In this document: in pieces, positions 8,608 through 17,295 of the stretch
Position numbering within the stretch: the stretch's first letter is position 1
How the letters are laid out: each line of letters opens with the position of its first letter
Assembly (NCBI RefSeq): GCF_014205275.1
Contig: NZ_JACHND010000001.1
Location: forward strand, 5,518,001 to 5,582,000
Source: Sphaerisporangium siamense
GTDB lineage: Bacteria > Actinomycetota > Actinomycetes > Streptosporangiales > Streptosporangiaceae
Length of the DNA: 64,000 nt
Direction of reading: 5' to 3'
Notes under the pieces: model-generated
Seen by the model: only the letters and a program-made list of their open reading frames with translations
Database searches by the model: none
Told to the model about the DNA's origin: nothing
Translations under genes and position numbers: made by a program

Positions 8608-10371
8608 GTGGCAGCTCGCGAGGACGCTGAGGCCAGAGCCGCCCAGCGCGAACGGGAGGTCGCCGACCTCACAACTCAGGTCTCCTTCCTCCAGGAGGAG
8701 ATCACCGCGTTGCGCCGGAAGCTGGCCGAGTCCCCCCGGCAAGCCAGGGTCCTGGAGGAACGTCTCCATGAGGTGCAGGCCAATCTCGCGGCCGTCACCG
8801 GTCAGAACGAAAGGCTGGTGGCCACCCTCAAAGAGGCCAGAGACCAGATCGTCGCCCTGAAGGAGGAGGTCGACCGGCTGGCGCAGCCGCCGTCCGGGTT
8901 CGGCGTCTTCCTGGAGGCCCGTGAGGACGGCACCGTGGAGGTGTTCACCGGCGGGCGCAAGCTCCGGGTGAACCTCAGCCCCGCGGTCGACGTCACGTCT
9001 CTCAAGCGCGGCCAGGAGGTCATGCTCAACGAGGCGCTCAACGTCGTCGAGGCCCTCGGCTACGAGACGGTCGGCGAGATCGTCATGCTGAAGGAGCTCC
9101 TCGAGGACGGGCAGCGCGCGCTCGTCATCTCGCACGCCGACGAGGAGCGCGTCGTGCGCCTGGCCGAGTCCCTGCTCGACCAGCCCATCCGCGCCGGCGA
9201 CTCCCTCCTGCTCGAACCCCGCTCGGGCCACGTCTACGAGCGCATCCCCAAGTCCGAGGTCGAAGAGCTGGTGCTGGAGGAGGTCCCCGACATCTCCTAC
9301 GAGGAGATCGGCGGCCTCTCGCGGCAGATCGAGCAGATCAGGGACGCCATCGAGCTGCCCTACCTGCACGCCGACCTGTTCCGCGAGCACCACCTGCGTC
9401 CCCCCAAGGGCGTGCTGCTCTACGGCCCCCCCGGCTGCGGCAAGACCCTCATCGCCAAGGCGGTCGCCAACTCCCTGGCCAAGCAGGTCGCCGAGAAGAC
9501 CGGGCAGTCCGGCAAGAGCTTCTTCCTCAACATCAAGGGCCCCGAGCTCCTCAACAAGTACGTCGGCGAGACCGAGCGGCACATCCGCCTGGTCTTCCAG
9601 CGGGCCCGCGAGAAGGCCTCCGAGGGCACCCCCGTGATCGTGTTCTTCGACGAGATGGACTCGATCTTCCGCACCCGGGGCTCCGGCGTCTCCTCCGACG
9701 TCGAGAACACCATCGTCCCCCAGCTCCTGTCCGAGATCGACGGCGTCGAGGGCCTGGAGAACGTCATCGTCATCGGCGCCTCCAACCGCGAGGACATGAT
9801 CGATCCCGCGATCCTGCGGCCGGGCCGCCTGGACGTGAAGATCAAGATCGAGCGGCCGGACGCCGAGGCGGCCAAGGACATCTTCTCGAAGTACATCACC
9901 ACGGGCCTGCCCCTCCACGCCGACGACGTGACCGAGCACAGCGGCTCGCGCGAGGCCACCGTCGGCGGCATGATCCAGCGGGTCGTGGAGCGCATGTACA
10001 CCGAGAGCGAGGAGAACCGCTTCCTCGAGGTGACCTACGCCAACGGTGACAAGGAGGTCCTGTACTTCAAGGACTTCAACTCCGGTGCCATGATCCAGAA
10101 CATCGTGGACCGGGGCAAGAAGATGGCCATCAAGGCCTTCCTGGAGACCGGGCAGAAGGGTCTGCGCATCGCCCACCTCATGGCCGCCTGCGTGGACGAG
10201 TTCAGCGAGAACGAGGATCTCCCCAACACCACCAACCCCGACGACTGGGCCCGCATCTCCGGCAAGAAGGGCGAGCGGATCGTCTACATCCGCACGCTCG
10301 TCTCCGGCAAACAGGGCACCGAGGCCGGACGGTCCATCGACACGGTCGCCAACACCGGCCAGTACCTCTGA
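8608..10371 (+). CDS. arc: proteasome-associated AAA ATPase ARC/Mpa
   Basis: Hexameric ring ATPase that recognises Pup on substrates and threads them into the 20S core. An N-terminal coiled coil covers about residues 3-95 (heptad-like, Glu/Lys/Leu-rich). It is followed by tandem OB-fold domains and one AAA module with Walker A GPPGCGKT at 273-280, Walker B FFDEMD around D348/E349 and the arginine-finger region RPGRLD. The C-terminus ends in GQYL, the tail that docks into the alpha-ring pockets. The perfect AAGGAGG at 8596-8602 points to the GTG at 8608; the earlier in-frame GTG at 8602 overlaps that Shine-Dalgarno and is rejected. Length 587 aa is typical. Confidence 0.97.
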   Translation: MAAREDAEARAAQREREVADLTTQVSFLQEEITALRRKLAESPRQARVLEERLHEVQANLAAVTGQNERLVATLKEARDQIVALKEEVDRLAQPPSGFGVFLEAREDGTVEVFTGGRKLRVNLSPAVDVTSLKRGQEVMLNEALNVVEALGYETVGEIVMLKELLEDGQRALVISHADEERVVRLAESLLDQPIRAGDSLLLEPRSGHVYERIPKSEVEELVLEEVPDISYEEIGGLSRQIEQIRDAIELPYLHADLFREHHLRPPKGVLLYGPPGCGKTLIAKAVANSLAKQVAEKTGQSGKSFFLNIKGPELLNKYVGETERHIRLVFQRAREKASEGTPVIVFFDEMDSIFRTRGSGVSSDVENTIVPQLLSEIDGVEGLENVIVIGASNREDMIDPAILRPGRLDVKIKIERPDAEAAKDIFSKYITTGLPLHADDVTEHSGSREATVGGMIQRVVERMYTESEENRFLEVTYANGDKEVLYFKDFNSGAMIQNIVDRGKKMAIKAFLETGQKGLRIAHLMAACVDEFSENEDLPNTTNPDDWARISGKKGERIVYIRTLVSGKQGTEAGRSIDTVANTGQYL

Positions 10372-10385
10372 TTGAGACCGGAAAT

Positions 10386-10421
10386 GCGACGGCGTGGTTC
10401 CCCGGCGGGCCGCGCCGTCGC
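10386..10421 (+). terminator. hairpin after arc
   Basis: Perfect 9-bp arms GCGACGGCG (10386-10394) and CGCCGTCGC (10413-10421) lie 14 nt after the arc stop and are followed by CGTTTA. It could act as an intrinsic or partial terminator before dop. Confidence 0.45.
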
Positions 10422-10565
10422 CGTTTACGGAGAGGTCGCGACGTGGGGCGCGCGGGCGGCGGACCGGGCGGTCCCCCCGGCCGCGCGACGGTCTAGGCTC
10501 GTGGTTACGGGTCGCGCGACAGCGGCGGTCCGGGTGCGAGGGAGCACAGACGAAGGGCTGGCAGC

Positions 10566-12086
10566 GTGACGGTACGGCGGGTGATGGGCATCGAGACCGA
10601 GTACGGCATTTCCGTACCCGGTCAGCCGGGCGCGAACGCGATGGTGACCTCCTCACAGGTGGTCAACGCCTACCTGGCGGCCTCGGCCGCGCGGGCGCGG
10701 CGCGCCCGATGGGACTTCGAGGAGGAGAATCCGCTTCGCGACGCCCGGGGCTTCGACCTGGCCCGCGAGATCGCCGACCCCACCCAGCTCACCGACGAGG
10801 ATCTCGGGCTCGCCAACGTCATCCTGACCAACGGCGCGCGGCTGTACGTCGACCACGCCCACCCCGAATACTCCACCCCCGAGTGCACCAACCCCCGCGC
10901 GGCGGTCATCTGGGACAAGGCGGGCGAGCGGGTCATGCACGACGCCGCGGTCCGCGCGTCCGCCATGCCGGGGAACGCCCCCATCCAGCTCTACAAGAAC
11001 AACACCGACAACAAGGGCGCGTCCTACGGCTGCCACGAGAACTACCTCATGCGCCGGGCCACGCCCTTCGCCGACATCGTCAGGCACCTGACGCCGTTCT
11101 TCGTCTCCCGCCAGGTCGTGTGCGGGGCCGGCCGCGTCGGCATCGGGCAGGACTCCCGGGGCGACGGCTTCCAGATCAGCCAGCGCGCCGACTTCTTCGA
11201 GGTCGAGGTCGGCCTGGAGACCACGCTCAAGCGTCCCATCATCAACACCCGCGACGAGCCGCACGCCGACCCCGAGAAGTACCGCCGGCTGCACGTCATC
11301 ATCGGCGACGCCAACATGTCGGAGATCTCCACCTATCTCAAGCTGGGGTCCACCGCGCTGGTGCTCGCCATGATCGAGGACGGCTTCCTCACCGGCGACC
11401 TGTCGGTCGAGAGCCCCGTGGCCGCGCTGCGCGCCGTCTCCCACGACCCCACCTGCAAGCACGAGGTCACTTTGCGCGACGGCCGCAGGATGACCGCCGT
11501 GCAGCTCCAGATGGAGTACCTGGAGCAGGCCCGCAAGTACGTCGAGGACCGTTTCGGCTCCGCCGTGGACGACATGACCAAGGACGTGCTGAACCGCTGG
11601 GAGTCGGTGCTCACCCGCCTCGCCGAGGACCCCATGCAGCTCTCCCGCGAGCTGGACTGGGTGGCCAAGCTGGAGCTGCTGGAGGGCTACCGCACCCGCG
11701 ACGGCCTCGCCTGGGGCCACCCGCGCCTGCAGCTCGTGGACCTGCAGTACAGCGACATCCGCCCCGACCGCGGCCTGTACAACCGCCTGGTCGCCCGCGA
11801 CCGCATGCAGCGCCTGGTCACCGAGGAGGACGTCCAGCGCGCGATCGAGCTGCCGCCGAGCGACACCCGCGCCTACTTCCGCGGCCGGTGCCTGCGGCAG
11901 TACAGCGAGTCGGTCGCCGCCGCCTCCTGGGACTCGGTCATCTTCGACATCCCCGGCCGCGAGTCGCTGCAGCGCGTGCCGACCTTGGAGCCGCTGCGCG
12001 GCACCAAGGCCCACGTCGGCGAGCTGCTCGACCGCTGCCGTACCGCCGCCGAGCTGGTCGCCGCCCTCACGGGATCTACATCGTAA
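10566..12086 (+). CDS. dop: Pup deamidase/depupylase Dop
   Basis: ATP-dependent enzyme of the carboxylate-amine ligase-like superfamily that deamidates Pup-Gln to Pup-Glu and removes Pup from substrates. The N-terminal [10 protein letters not shown] carries the metal-binding Glu pair, followed by HPEYSTPEC and [17 protein letters not shown]. The long segment between residues about 40 and 85 includes the Dop-specific loop that PafA lacks. Length 506 aa matches M. tuberculosis Dop (505). The GTG at 10566 has GAAGGG 8 nt upstream. A TAGGCT box at 10494-10499 could be its -10. Its last 11 nt overlap the convergent kinase gene. It acts with Pup and ARC encoded nearby. Confidence 0.96.
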   Translation: MTVRRVMGIETEYGISVPGQPGANAMVTSSQVVNAYLAASAARARRARWDFEEENPLRDARGFDLAREIADPTQLTDEDLGLANVILTNGARLYVDHAHPEYSTPECTNPRAAVIWDKAGERVMHDAAVRASAMPGNAPIQLYKNNTDNKGASYGCHENYLMRRATPFADIVRHLTPFFVSRQVVCGAGRVGIGQDSRGDGFQISQRADFFEVEVGLETTLKRPIINTRDEPHADPEKYRRLHVIIGDANMSEISTYLKLGSTALVLAMIEDGFLTGDLSVESPVAALRAVSHDPTCKHEVTLRDGRRMTAVQLQMEYLEQARKYVEDRFGSAVDDMTKDVLNRWESVLTRLAEDPMQLSRELDWVAKLELLEGYRTRDGLAWGHPRLQLVDLQYSDIRPDRGLYNRLVARDRMQRLVTEEDVQRAIELPPSDTRAYFRGRCLRQYSESVAAASWDSVIFDIPGRESLQRVPTLEPLRGTKAHVGELLDRCRTAAELVAALTGSTS

Positions 12087-12951
12087 AGGCGCCCGGCGGG
12101 AACAGGCCGCTGCCGGTGAGGCGCATCGGCGGCACCGCGATGCCCTCCTTGCGCAGGATGTCCGACAGCAGCACGGCGGCCTGGTCGCTGGTGAGCCGCT
12201 CGGCCGGGTCCGCGTGCAGCAGGCCCTCCAGCAGGCCGCGCAGGGCCCCGGCGCGGTGGGAGGGCCGTGCCTCGTCCGGGGTGTCGGTCAGGATGTCGCC
12301 GCCGGTGACGGGCGGCCTGCCCTCCACCGAGAAGTAGAGCGTCGCCCCGAACGACCACAGGTCGGCCGCCTGGGTGGCCGGGTGGCCGCGCATGCGCTCG
12401 GGGGCGATGTACCCGGGGGAGCCGACGATCGGCATCGTGTTGTGGTGGGTCGGCTCGCCCTGCAGCACCGCGATCCCGAAGTCGCTGAGCACCACCCGCT
12501 CCCCGGTGAGCAGGACGTTGCCGGGCTTGATGTCCCGGTGCAGCACCCCGGCCGCGTGGGCGTGACGCAGGCCGCTGAGCAGGTGGAAGCCGATCCAGGC
12601 GGTCCAGTGGACGGGCAGGCGCCCGAGGTGCCAGGCCGTGGCCTGGAGGGTCAGCGCCTCCACCAGCTCCATGACGATCCAGAGCCGGCCGTCCTCCTCC
12701 AGCAGGTCGTGCACGGTGACGATCGCGGGATGGCTGAGCCGGGCGGCCGACCGCGCCTCCCGCAACGCGTGCCGCCTGGCCGTCCGGACGTCGAACTCCT
12801 CGTCCTGCCGGGCGGGGCGCAGCTCCTTGATCGCGACGTCGCGGGCGAGCCGGCGGTCGTGCGCCCGCCAGACGATGCCCATGCCCCCCTGTCCCAGCGG
12901 CGAGATCAGCCGGTATCGATCTCCGAGCAGCTGCGCGTGGTCCGCTCTCAT
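12076..12951 (-). CDS. soluble Hanks-type Ser/Thr protein kinase
   Basis: A 291-aa protein kinase without a transmembrane or sensor domain. The glycine loop GQGGMG, catalytic K42, HRD 138-140 (HRDIKPGN), DFG 157-159 and the activation-segment GSPGYIAPE are all intact, so it should be active. Only a short tail of about 20 residues follows the kinase fold. It is convergent with dop and the two reading frames overlap by 11 nt. It sits between dop and pup, where many actinobacteria have nothing, so a role in phosphorylating proteasome components is conceivable but unproven. The FHA protein at 1416-2744 is a possible phospho-reader. Confidence 0.9.
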   Translation of the reverse strand: MRADHAQLLGDRYRLISPLGQGGMGIVWRAHDRRLARDVAIKELRPARQDEEFDVRTARRHALREARSAARLSHPAIVTVHDLLEEDGRLWIVMELVEALTLQATAWHLGRLPVHWTAWIGFHLLSGLRHAHAAGVLHRDIKPGNVLLTGERVVLSDFGIAVLQGEPTHHNTMPIVGSPGYIAPERMRGHPATQAADLWSFGATLYFSVEGRPPVTGGDILTDTPDEARPSHRAGALRGLLEGLLHADPAERLTSDQAAVLLSDILRKEGIAVPPMRLTGSGLFPPGAFTM

Positions 12952-13069
12952 GTCACCCGTTCACTCGGCGTCCTGCTCTGCCCCATAGCCGCTCCATTTT
13001 TCCGTCTGGAGGGGGATGGTCACTCGCGGATCACCGGTAAATGCCGAAAGGGTCAGATAACGATCTGAT

Positions 13070-13474
13070 CTACAGGAGACCGAATCCCAAGATCAGCGTA
13101 CCCGCCGCGAGGCCGGCCCCGCCGAGGCCGGTGAGCCAGATCAGCTTGTTGGGCTTGGTGTCGGACGGCCGCACGACCGACAGGAAGAAGCCGAGCGGCA
13201 TGAGGATCGGGGCCGCGACGATCAGCCAGCGCACGAGCGTCTTGAGGCCGTCGCCGAAGCCGGTGTGGTCGACGTAGAGCATCGCCACCAGGGCGAGGAT
13301 CACCAGGACGCCCGCGTGGGCGTGTCCCGCGCGCCACAGCCCGCGGCGCACCGGGTTGTCGAGGTAGCCGGGGGTGCGCCGGCCGATGAACGTCAGCAGG
13401 GAGGCGCCGCCGATCGCGACGGCCGTGACGGTGATGAGCACCACTCCTGCGGTGGTGAGGGATGCCGGGGACAT
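13070..13474 (-). CDS. small four-helix membrane protein of unknown function
   Basis: A 134-aa protein with four predicted membrane segments at about residues 6-28, 46-64, 73-92 and 107-131. A conserved-looking HAHAGVLVILALVAMLY stretch lies around 44-60. I do not recognise the family. The ATG at 13474 is chosen because AGGAGGAGC precedes it; the longer reading to 13660 would translate through a large inverted repeat. That repeat (13532-13570) lies 58 nt upstream and is probably its operator/promoter. No partner gene is evident; the kinase downstream on the same strand ends 118 nt away. Confidence 0.72.
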   Translation of the reverse strand: MSPASLTTAGVVLITVTAVAIGGASLLTFIGRRTPGYLDNPVRRGLWRAGHAHAGVLVILALVAMLYVDHTGFGDGLKTLVRWLIVAAPILMPLGFFLSVVRPSDTKPNKLIWLTGLGGAGLAAGTLILGFGLL

Positions 13475-13531
13475 CGTTGCTCCTCCTGAGGGGATGGCGG
13501 GGTCGCCCGCCCGGACGCCGGGCGCCCGTTG

Positions 13532-13570
13532 GACAGTGCCCCTATCTAACCATTGGATAGGGGCACTGTC
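13532..13570 (-). promoter_or_regulatory. 39-bp operator-like inverted repeat
   Basis: Perfect 15-bp arms, GACAGTGCCCCTATC (13532-13546) and GATAGGGGCACTGTC (13556-13570), are separated by 9 nt. The symmetry continues inward for two more pairs after one mismatch. On the minus strand TAGACA and TAGATA, 18 nt apart, fall in the two arms and could be the -35 and -10 of the membrane-protein gene. No adjacent regulator gene is seen. Confidence 0.6.
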
Positions 13571-13688
13571 TAGTTGGCTGAATTGAGCGCAATTATGCGG
13601 ATTTGCCGGGCCCAGTACCGGGGAGGCTGTCAGACAGAACGGCCTCCTCCAGCCGGTCACGCGCAGATCAACGGACGATCCGCGCGAA

Positions 13689-13716
13689 TTGTCGTCCGGT
13701 TCGGGGAAGATATGAG
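13689..13716 (+). promoter_or_regulatory. candidate pup promoter
   Basis: TTGTCG (13689-13694), a 16-nt spacer and TATGAG (13711-13716) lie 30 nt ahead of the pup start. This fits pup having its own transcription start, because no plus-strand gene abuts it upstream. Confidence 0.45.
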
Positions 13717-13746
13717 TCAGATGCGTCCCCCAAGCGGAGGTACCAC

Positions 13747-13956
13747 ATGGCGACGAAGGACACCGGCGGCCAGAAGCACACGAGTCGGCAGGAGTCCGAG
13801 GTCGAGGAGACCGAGGCCCAGTCGTCTTCCGACGTTCAGGAGCGTCAGGAGAAGCTCACCGACGACGTCGACGCGATCCTCGACGAGATCGACGAGGTCC
13901 TTGAGGAGAACGCCGAAGAGTTCGTGCGCAGCTACGTGCAGAAGGGTGGCCAGTAG
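13747..13956 (+). CDS. pup: prokaryotic ubiquitin-like protein Pup
   Basis: A 69-aa, largely disordered modifier attached through its C-terminus to substrate lysines. The central acidic helix-forming region (about 20-55, with VDAILDEIDEVLEENAEEFV) binds the ARC coiled coil. The C-terminus is GGQ (67-69), so it must first be deamidated by Dop to GGE before PafA can ligate it. The ATG at 13747 has GGAGG 6 nt upstream. The gene is monocistronic here: a hairpin follows it and a convergent mannosidase gene separates it from prcBA by about 9.4 kb. Confidence 0.97.
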   Translation: MATKDTGGQKHTSRQESEVEETEAQSSSDVQERQEKLTDDVDAILDEIDEVLEENAEEFVRSYVQKGGQ

Positions 13957-14001
13957 GCCCGCGCGGCGGGCGTCCGGTGAGCGTGCCGGCGCCCGGCGGA
14001 A

Positions 14002-14069
14002 CCGCTCCGCCCCCGATGACGCGCTTCGCTCCGCTCCGGCGGGCGTGGCGAACCACGCGGGCGGAGCGG
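14002..14069 (+). terminator. two-tier hairpin after pup; rest of gap empty
   Basis: The 301-nt gap 13957-14257 between pup and the convergent mannosidase holds one clear structure. Outer arms CCGCTCCGCCC (14002-14012) and GGGCGGAGCGG (14059-14069) are perfect, and an inner hairpin GCGTGG-CGAA-CCACGC occupies 14043-14058. It has no U-tract. It may terminate or stabilise the pup mRNA from the + side. I see no gene in the rest of the gap. Confidence 0.5.
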
Positions 14070-14257
14070 CAGGTGACCCGGTCGCGCAGGCGACTGCGGG
14101 TGACCTTGACGGTGTGATCAGCGAAGTACGAGCGGAACCTGACCTCTGAACGCGACCGCCCTCGGGAGGTGACGGCGGACCACCACCCCCGCCGTCACCC
14201 GAGGCGCGCGCCGCGCCCACATATGAACCCCAAGACCAGCACGCCCCGCCCACGCGG

Positions 14258-17140
14258 TCAGCGGACGTGGACCGTGGCGATCTCGAACGGCCTCAGGGGC
14301 AGGCGCAGCACGCCCTCGGTCACCTCCAGCGGCTCCAGCCCGTTGCCCAGGGTGTCCGCGAGCCGCGCGGTGGTGAACGGGCCACGCAGCACCGCCTCCG
14401 TGGGCACGGACCGCAGCGCCGCCAGACGCGCCTCCAGCCATTCCCCGCGCCTCCGCAGCGCACCCAGCACGACCCCATCCCCACCCAACTCCAACGGCCC
14501 CGCCTCGCCCCGCGCCTCCGCTTCGCCGCCTCGCGCCGGTGCCTCTCCGGTCGGCCGCTCCCTCTCCCGCCTGGTGATCGCCGTCTCGTGAGCCAGGGCG
14601 TCCCCCCTTGCCCCAGCCGGATTCCGTGTGGCGGCCCCGGGGACGGCGAGCAGGTCGTGGTGGTACTCCTCGGCCAGGCGCGCGAGCCCCGCCCGGTCCC
14701 AGTCCTCCTCGTGGACCAGGACGGCGAAGCGCGTCGTGATCGGGCCCGGGCACTGCGCGCCCGGCGTGGCGACCTGCGGCCCGGCGGGCTCGTCCCGGAG
14801 GGGGTTGCCGTTGCGCGACAGATACCCCACCGCCCGCAGCAACGTCACGGCCAACTCGGTGGCAGGGGCGGTGGGCGTCGTGTTCAGCGGGGGGTGGAGC
14901 AGTTCGTACTCGACGGTGTGGCCGGGGAGGACGGCGAGCCCGCCCGCGGAGACGAAGCCGGAGGCGGGGAACGTCGGCAGGGGCTCCTCGCCGCCCCCGC
15001 CCTCGGCCGAGGCCCCGCGCCGCACCACCGCGTACTGCCCGCCGGCGAACGACTCGGCGGCCGGGCGGGGCGTGGGCGCGTGCCAGCGCACCCGGTGGTC
15101 ACGGCAGGCGTTGTCGAACGTGACCGCGAGCCGCAGGTACGGCTCCCCGGCCCGCAGCTCGGCCCGGGTGGTCACGGTGACGTCCGCGACCCGCGCCGCC
15201 CGTCCCTCGCCCTCCGCGCCGACCGGCCAGGCGTACGCCCGGGCGATCTCCAGCACCGAGACCAGGGGGCCGGAGCACACCAGGCGCACCTCGACCCGGC
15301 CGGGTGCCGTGACGAGCCGGTCGGCGGCGGGCGGCGCGTGGTTGTAGGTGTCGCCGACGTCGCCCCCGTCGACGATCCGCCCCACGCCCCGCGCGGTGAG
15401 CCCGGAGCGCGCGGTGAGCGTCAGCGTCCCGTCCGTCTCGGCCGCCACCCGCAGCAGCCCGTTGTCCAGCACACCGTCCTCCGGCACCCGAACGGCCGCG
15501 GGGAGGAACGGCGGCGCGTCCGGCACCAGGCGAGCGGTCAGAGGCGGGGTGGTGGTGAGGAACGTGCGGCCGAGCGGGGGGATCTGGACCAGGGCCGCCA
15601 CGGTGACGACGGGCTCGGCGACCGTGCGCACGAGCCAGGGGCCCGGGTGGCGCGCCGCCGCTTCGGCGATGGCGGTCTTCAGATCGGCGTACCGGTAGCC
15701 GCCGGTGGGGTGGCGGCCGACGACCACCGTGAAGACGTCTCCCTCGGCGGACCAGGACACGATCTCCTGGCCGAACAGCTCCCGCTCGTGGACGCGGCCG
15801 AGCAACCGGGTCAGGTCCGCCATGCGGGTCTCGTCCAGCAGCGTCGGCGCGTGGTCCAGCACCTGGACGGGCACCGCGGACCCGTCCTCGGCGGCGAGCC
15901 CGGCCAGGTCGCCGGGCAGGCCGGCGAGCACGAGCCCGGTCCTGCCGACGGGCGAGGGGTTGACCACGGCGAGCCGCCCCCGCCCCGCGGCCTCGGCCAG
16001 CGAGGCGCTCACGAGGTCGGTCACGGCCTGCCCGATCTGCTCCGCCTCGGCGATGCGCGCCGCGACCTGCCCGGCGGTCTCGTCGGCGCCGCACCCGGTG
16101 ATCGAGTCGTGCCCGCTGCAGGCGATCACCTGACGCCAGGCCAGCTCGATCAGCCGCCCGGCCGCCGCCCGCTCGCCGCCGCCGAGCCACAGCGCCGCCA
16201 GCGGCTCGGCGTAGCGGGTGAGGACCCGCTCGGCGCGGCCCATGGCGTGCTTCAGCGGCACGCGGGCCGACAGGACGCCGGGCAGGATGTTGGCCCGCGC
16301 GTGCGAGCGCAGCTCGCCCGCCACGACCGGCGCGTCCTCCGGGACGGCGAGCCCGCCGGGCAGGGCCAGGTACTCGCCCAGGGTGGCCAGGCGCAGCCCG
16401 GAGCCGGTGATCCCGCGCGCGGGCGCCGAGTGGTCGGCGCCGTACATGGCCAGCAGCGGGCCGTCCGCCTGCCAGGGGCGCATGGTCTCGGTGAAGGCGG
16501 CCACCCGGTCGGGCAGGCCCTCCTGCGGGCCGGAGAACAGCGCGACCGCGTTGCCGTACCCGCCCGGCAGGTACTTGACGGGGAGCACCGTCCCGTCGGC
16601 GCCCTCCCAGGCGAAGGTGTCGCGCCGGACCGCGGCCGGCACCCCGCGCCACAGGCAGGCCACCCGCAGCCCCGCCAGGGCGAGGATCTGCGGCATCTGC
16701 GCGCAGTGCCCGAACTGGTCGGGCAGGTAGCCCACCTCCATGGCCCCGCCCAGCTCGCGCGCGCCACGCAGGCCGTACTCCAGGTTGCGGATCAAGGTCT
16801 CGCCCGAGCAGAGGAACTCGTCGGCGAGGATCATCCACGGGCCCGCCGCGAACCGGCCCTCGGCGGTCAGCCGCGCCAGCGCGGCGCGGCGCTCCGGGCG
16901 GATCTCCAGGTAGTCGTGGACGGCGGCGAGCTGCCCGTCCATGGTGAACCGGTAGGCGGGGTCGGCGTCCATGGCGTCCAGCACCTCGTCCAGCATGCGC
17001 ACCAGCCCCATGCGGAACCGCTGGAACGGCAGATACCACTCCCGGTCCCAGTGCGTGTGCGGCACCACGACGACGCGCGCGGCCTCGCCTGCGGGGGAGG
17101 GCACCGGGCTGAGAGGGGTCACCGGTGTGGATGCGGTCAC
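14258..17140 (-). CDS. GH38 alpha-mannosidase
   Basis: A 960-aa retaining, zinc-dependent glycoside hydrolase of family 38, releasing alpha-linked mannose from oligosaccharides. The N-terminal catalytic domain has the metal motif HTHWDREWY (H28, H30) and the nucleophile D141 in LPDQFGHCAQMP. The beta-sandwich domains of the family follow. There is no signal peptide, so it should act in the cytoplasm on imported glycans, in line with the ABC importer upstream. The GTG at 17140 follows GGAGG with a 7-nt spacer. A low-complexity Arg/Gly/Glu insert lies roughly at residues 855-890, near the C-terminus. It is 155 nt downstream of the PHP gene on the same strand. Confidence 0.9.
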   Translation of the reverse strand: MTASTPVTPLSPVPSPAGEAARVVVVPHTHWDREWYLPFQRFRMGLVRMLDEVLDAMDADPAYRFTMDGQLAAVHDYLEIRPERRAALARLTAEGRFAAGPWMILADEFLCSGETLIRNLEYGLRGARELGGAMEVGYLPDQFGHCAQMPQILALAGLRVACLWRGVPAAVRRDTFAWEGADGTVLPVKYLPGGYGNAVALFSGPQEGLPDRVAAFTETMRPWQADGPLLAMYGADHSAPARGITGSGLRLATLGEYLALPGGLAVPEDAPVVAGELRSHARANILPGVLSARVPLKHAMGRAERVLTRYAEPLAALWLGGGERAAAGRLIELAWRQVIACSGHDSITGCGADETAGQVAARIAEAEQIGQAVTDLVSASLAEAAGRGRLAVVNPSPVGRTGLVLAGLPGDLAGLAAEDGSAVPVQVLDHAPTLLDETRMADLTRLLGRVHERELFGQEIVSWSAEGDVFTVVVGRHPTGGYRYADLKTAIAEAAARHPGPWLVRTVAEPVVTVAALVQIPPLGRTFLTTTPPLTARLVPDAPPFLPAAVRVPEDGVLDNGLLRVAAETDGTLTLTARSGLTARGVGRIVDGGDVGDTYNHAPPAADRLVTAPGRVEVRLVCSGPLVSVLEIARAYAWPVGAEGEGRAARVADVTVTTRAELRAGEPYLRLAVTFDNACRDHRVRWHAPTPRPAAESFAGGQYAVVRRGASAEGGGGEEPLPTFPASGFVSAGGLAVLPGHTVEYELLHPPLNTTPTAPATELAVTLLRAVGYLSRNGNPLRDEPAGPQVATPGAQCPGPITTRFAVLVHEEDWDRAGLARLAEEYHHDLLAVPGAATRNPAGARGDALAHETAITRRERERPTGEAPARGGEAEARGEAGPLELGGDGVVLGALRRRGEWLEARLAALRSVPTEAVLRGPFTTARLADTLGNGLEPLEVTEGVLRLPLRPFEIATVHVR

Positions 17141-17295
17141 GACAGGGCCTCCAGGCTCACATAGGGCCGACAGGGATGTAAGGGACGGGAATGCCTGGGC
17201 GGGGGAGCCGGGCGGGTTCCCGCCACTGCCGTCATGGACGTGGATCGCGCGCAGGGATGTACGGGTGGGATCGCCGGGGCAGGGCCGTCGACGGG

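Noticed and set aside
8485-10656. A 723-codon minus-strand frame opposite arc
   Set aside because: A mirror of the ARC codons (Leu/Val/Asp/Gly-rich), no Shine-Dalgarno or domain; arc itself is unambiguous.
13603-13956. A longer N-terminus for Pup (in-frame extension to 13603)
   Set aside because: The ATG at 13747 has an ideal ribosome site and gives the standard 69-aa Pup; the extension would cover the predicted promoter.
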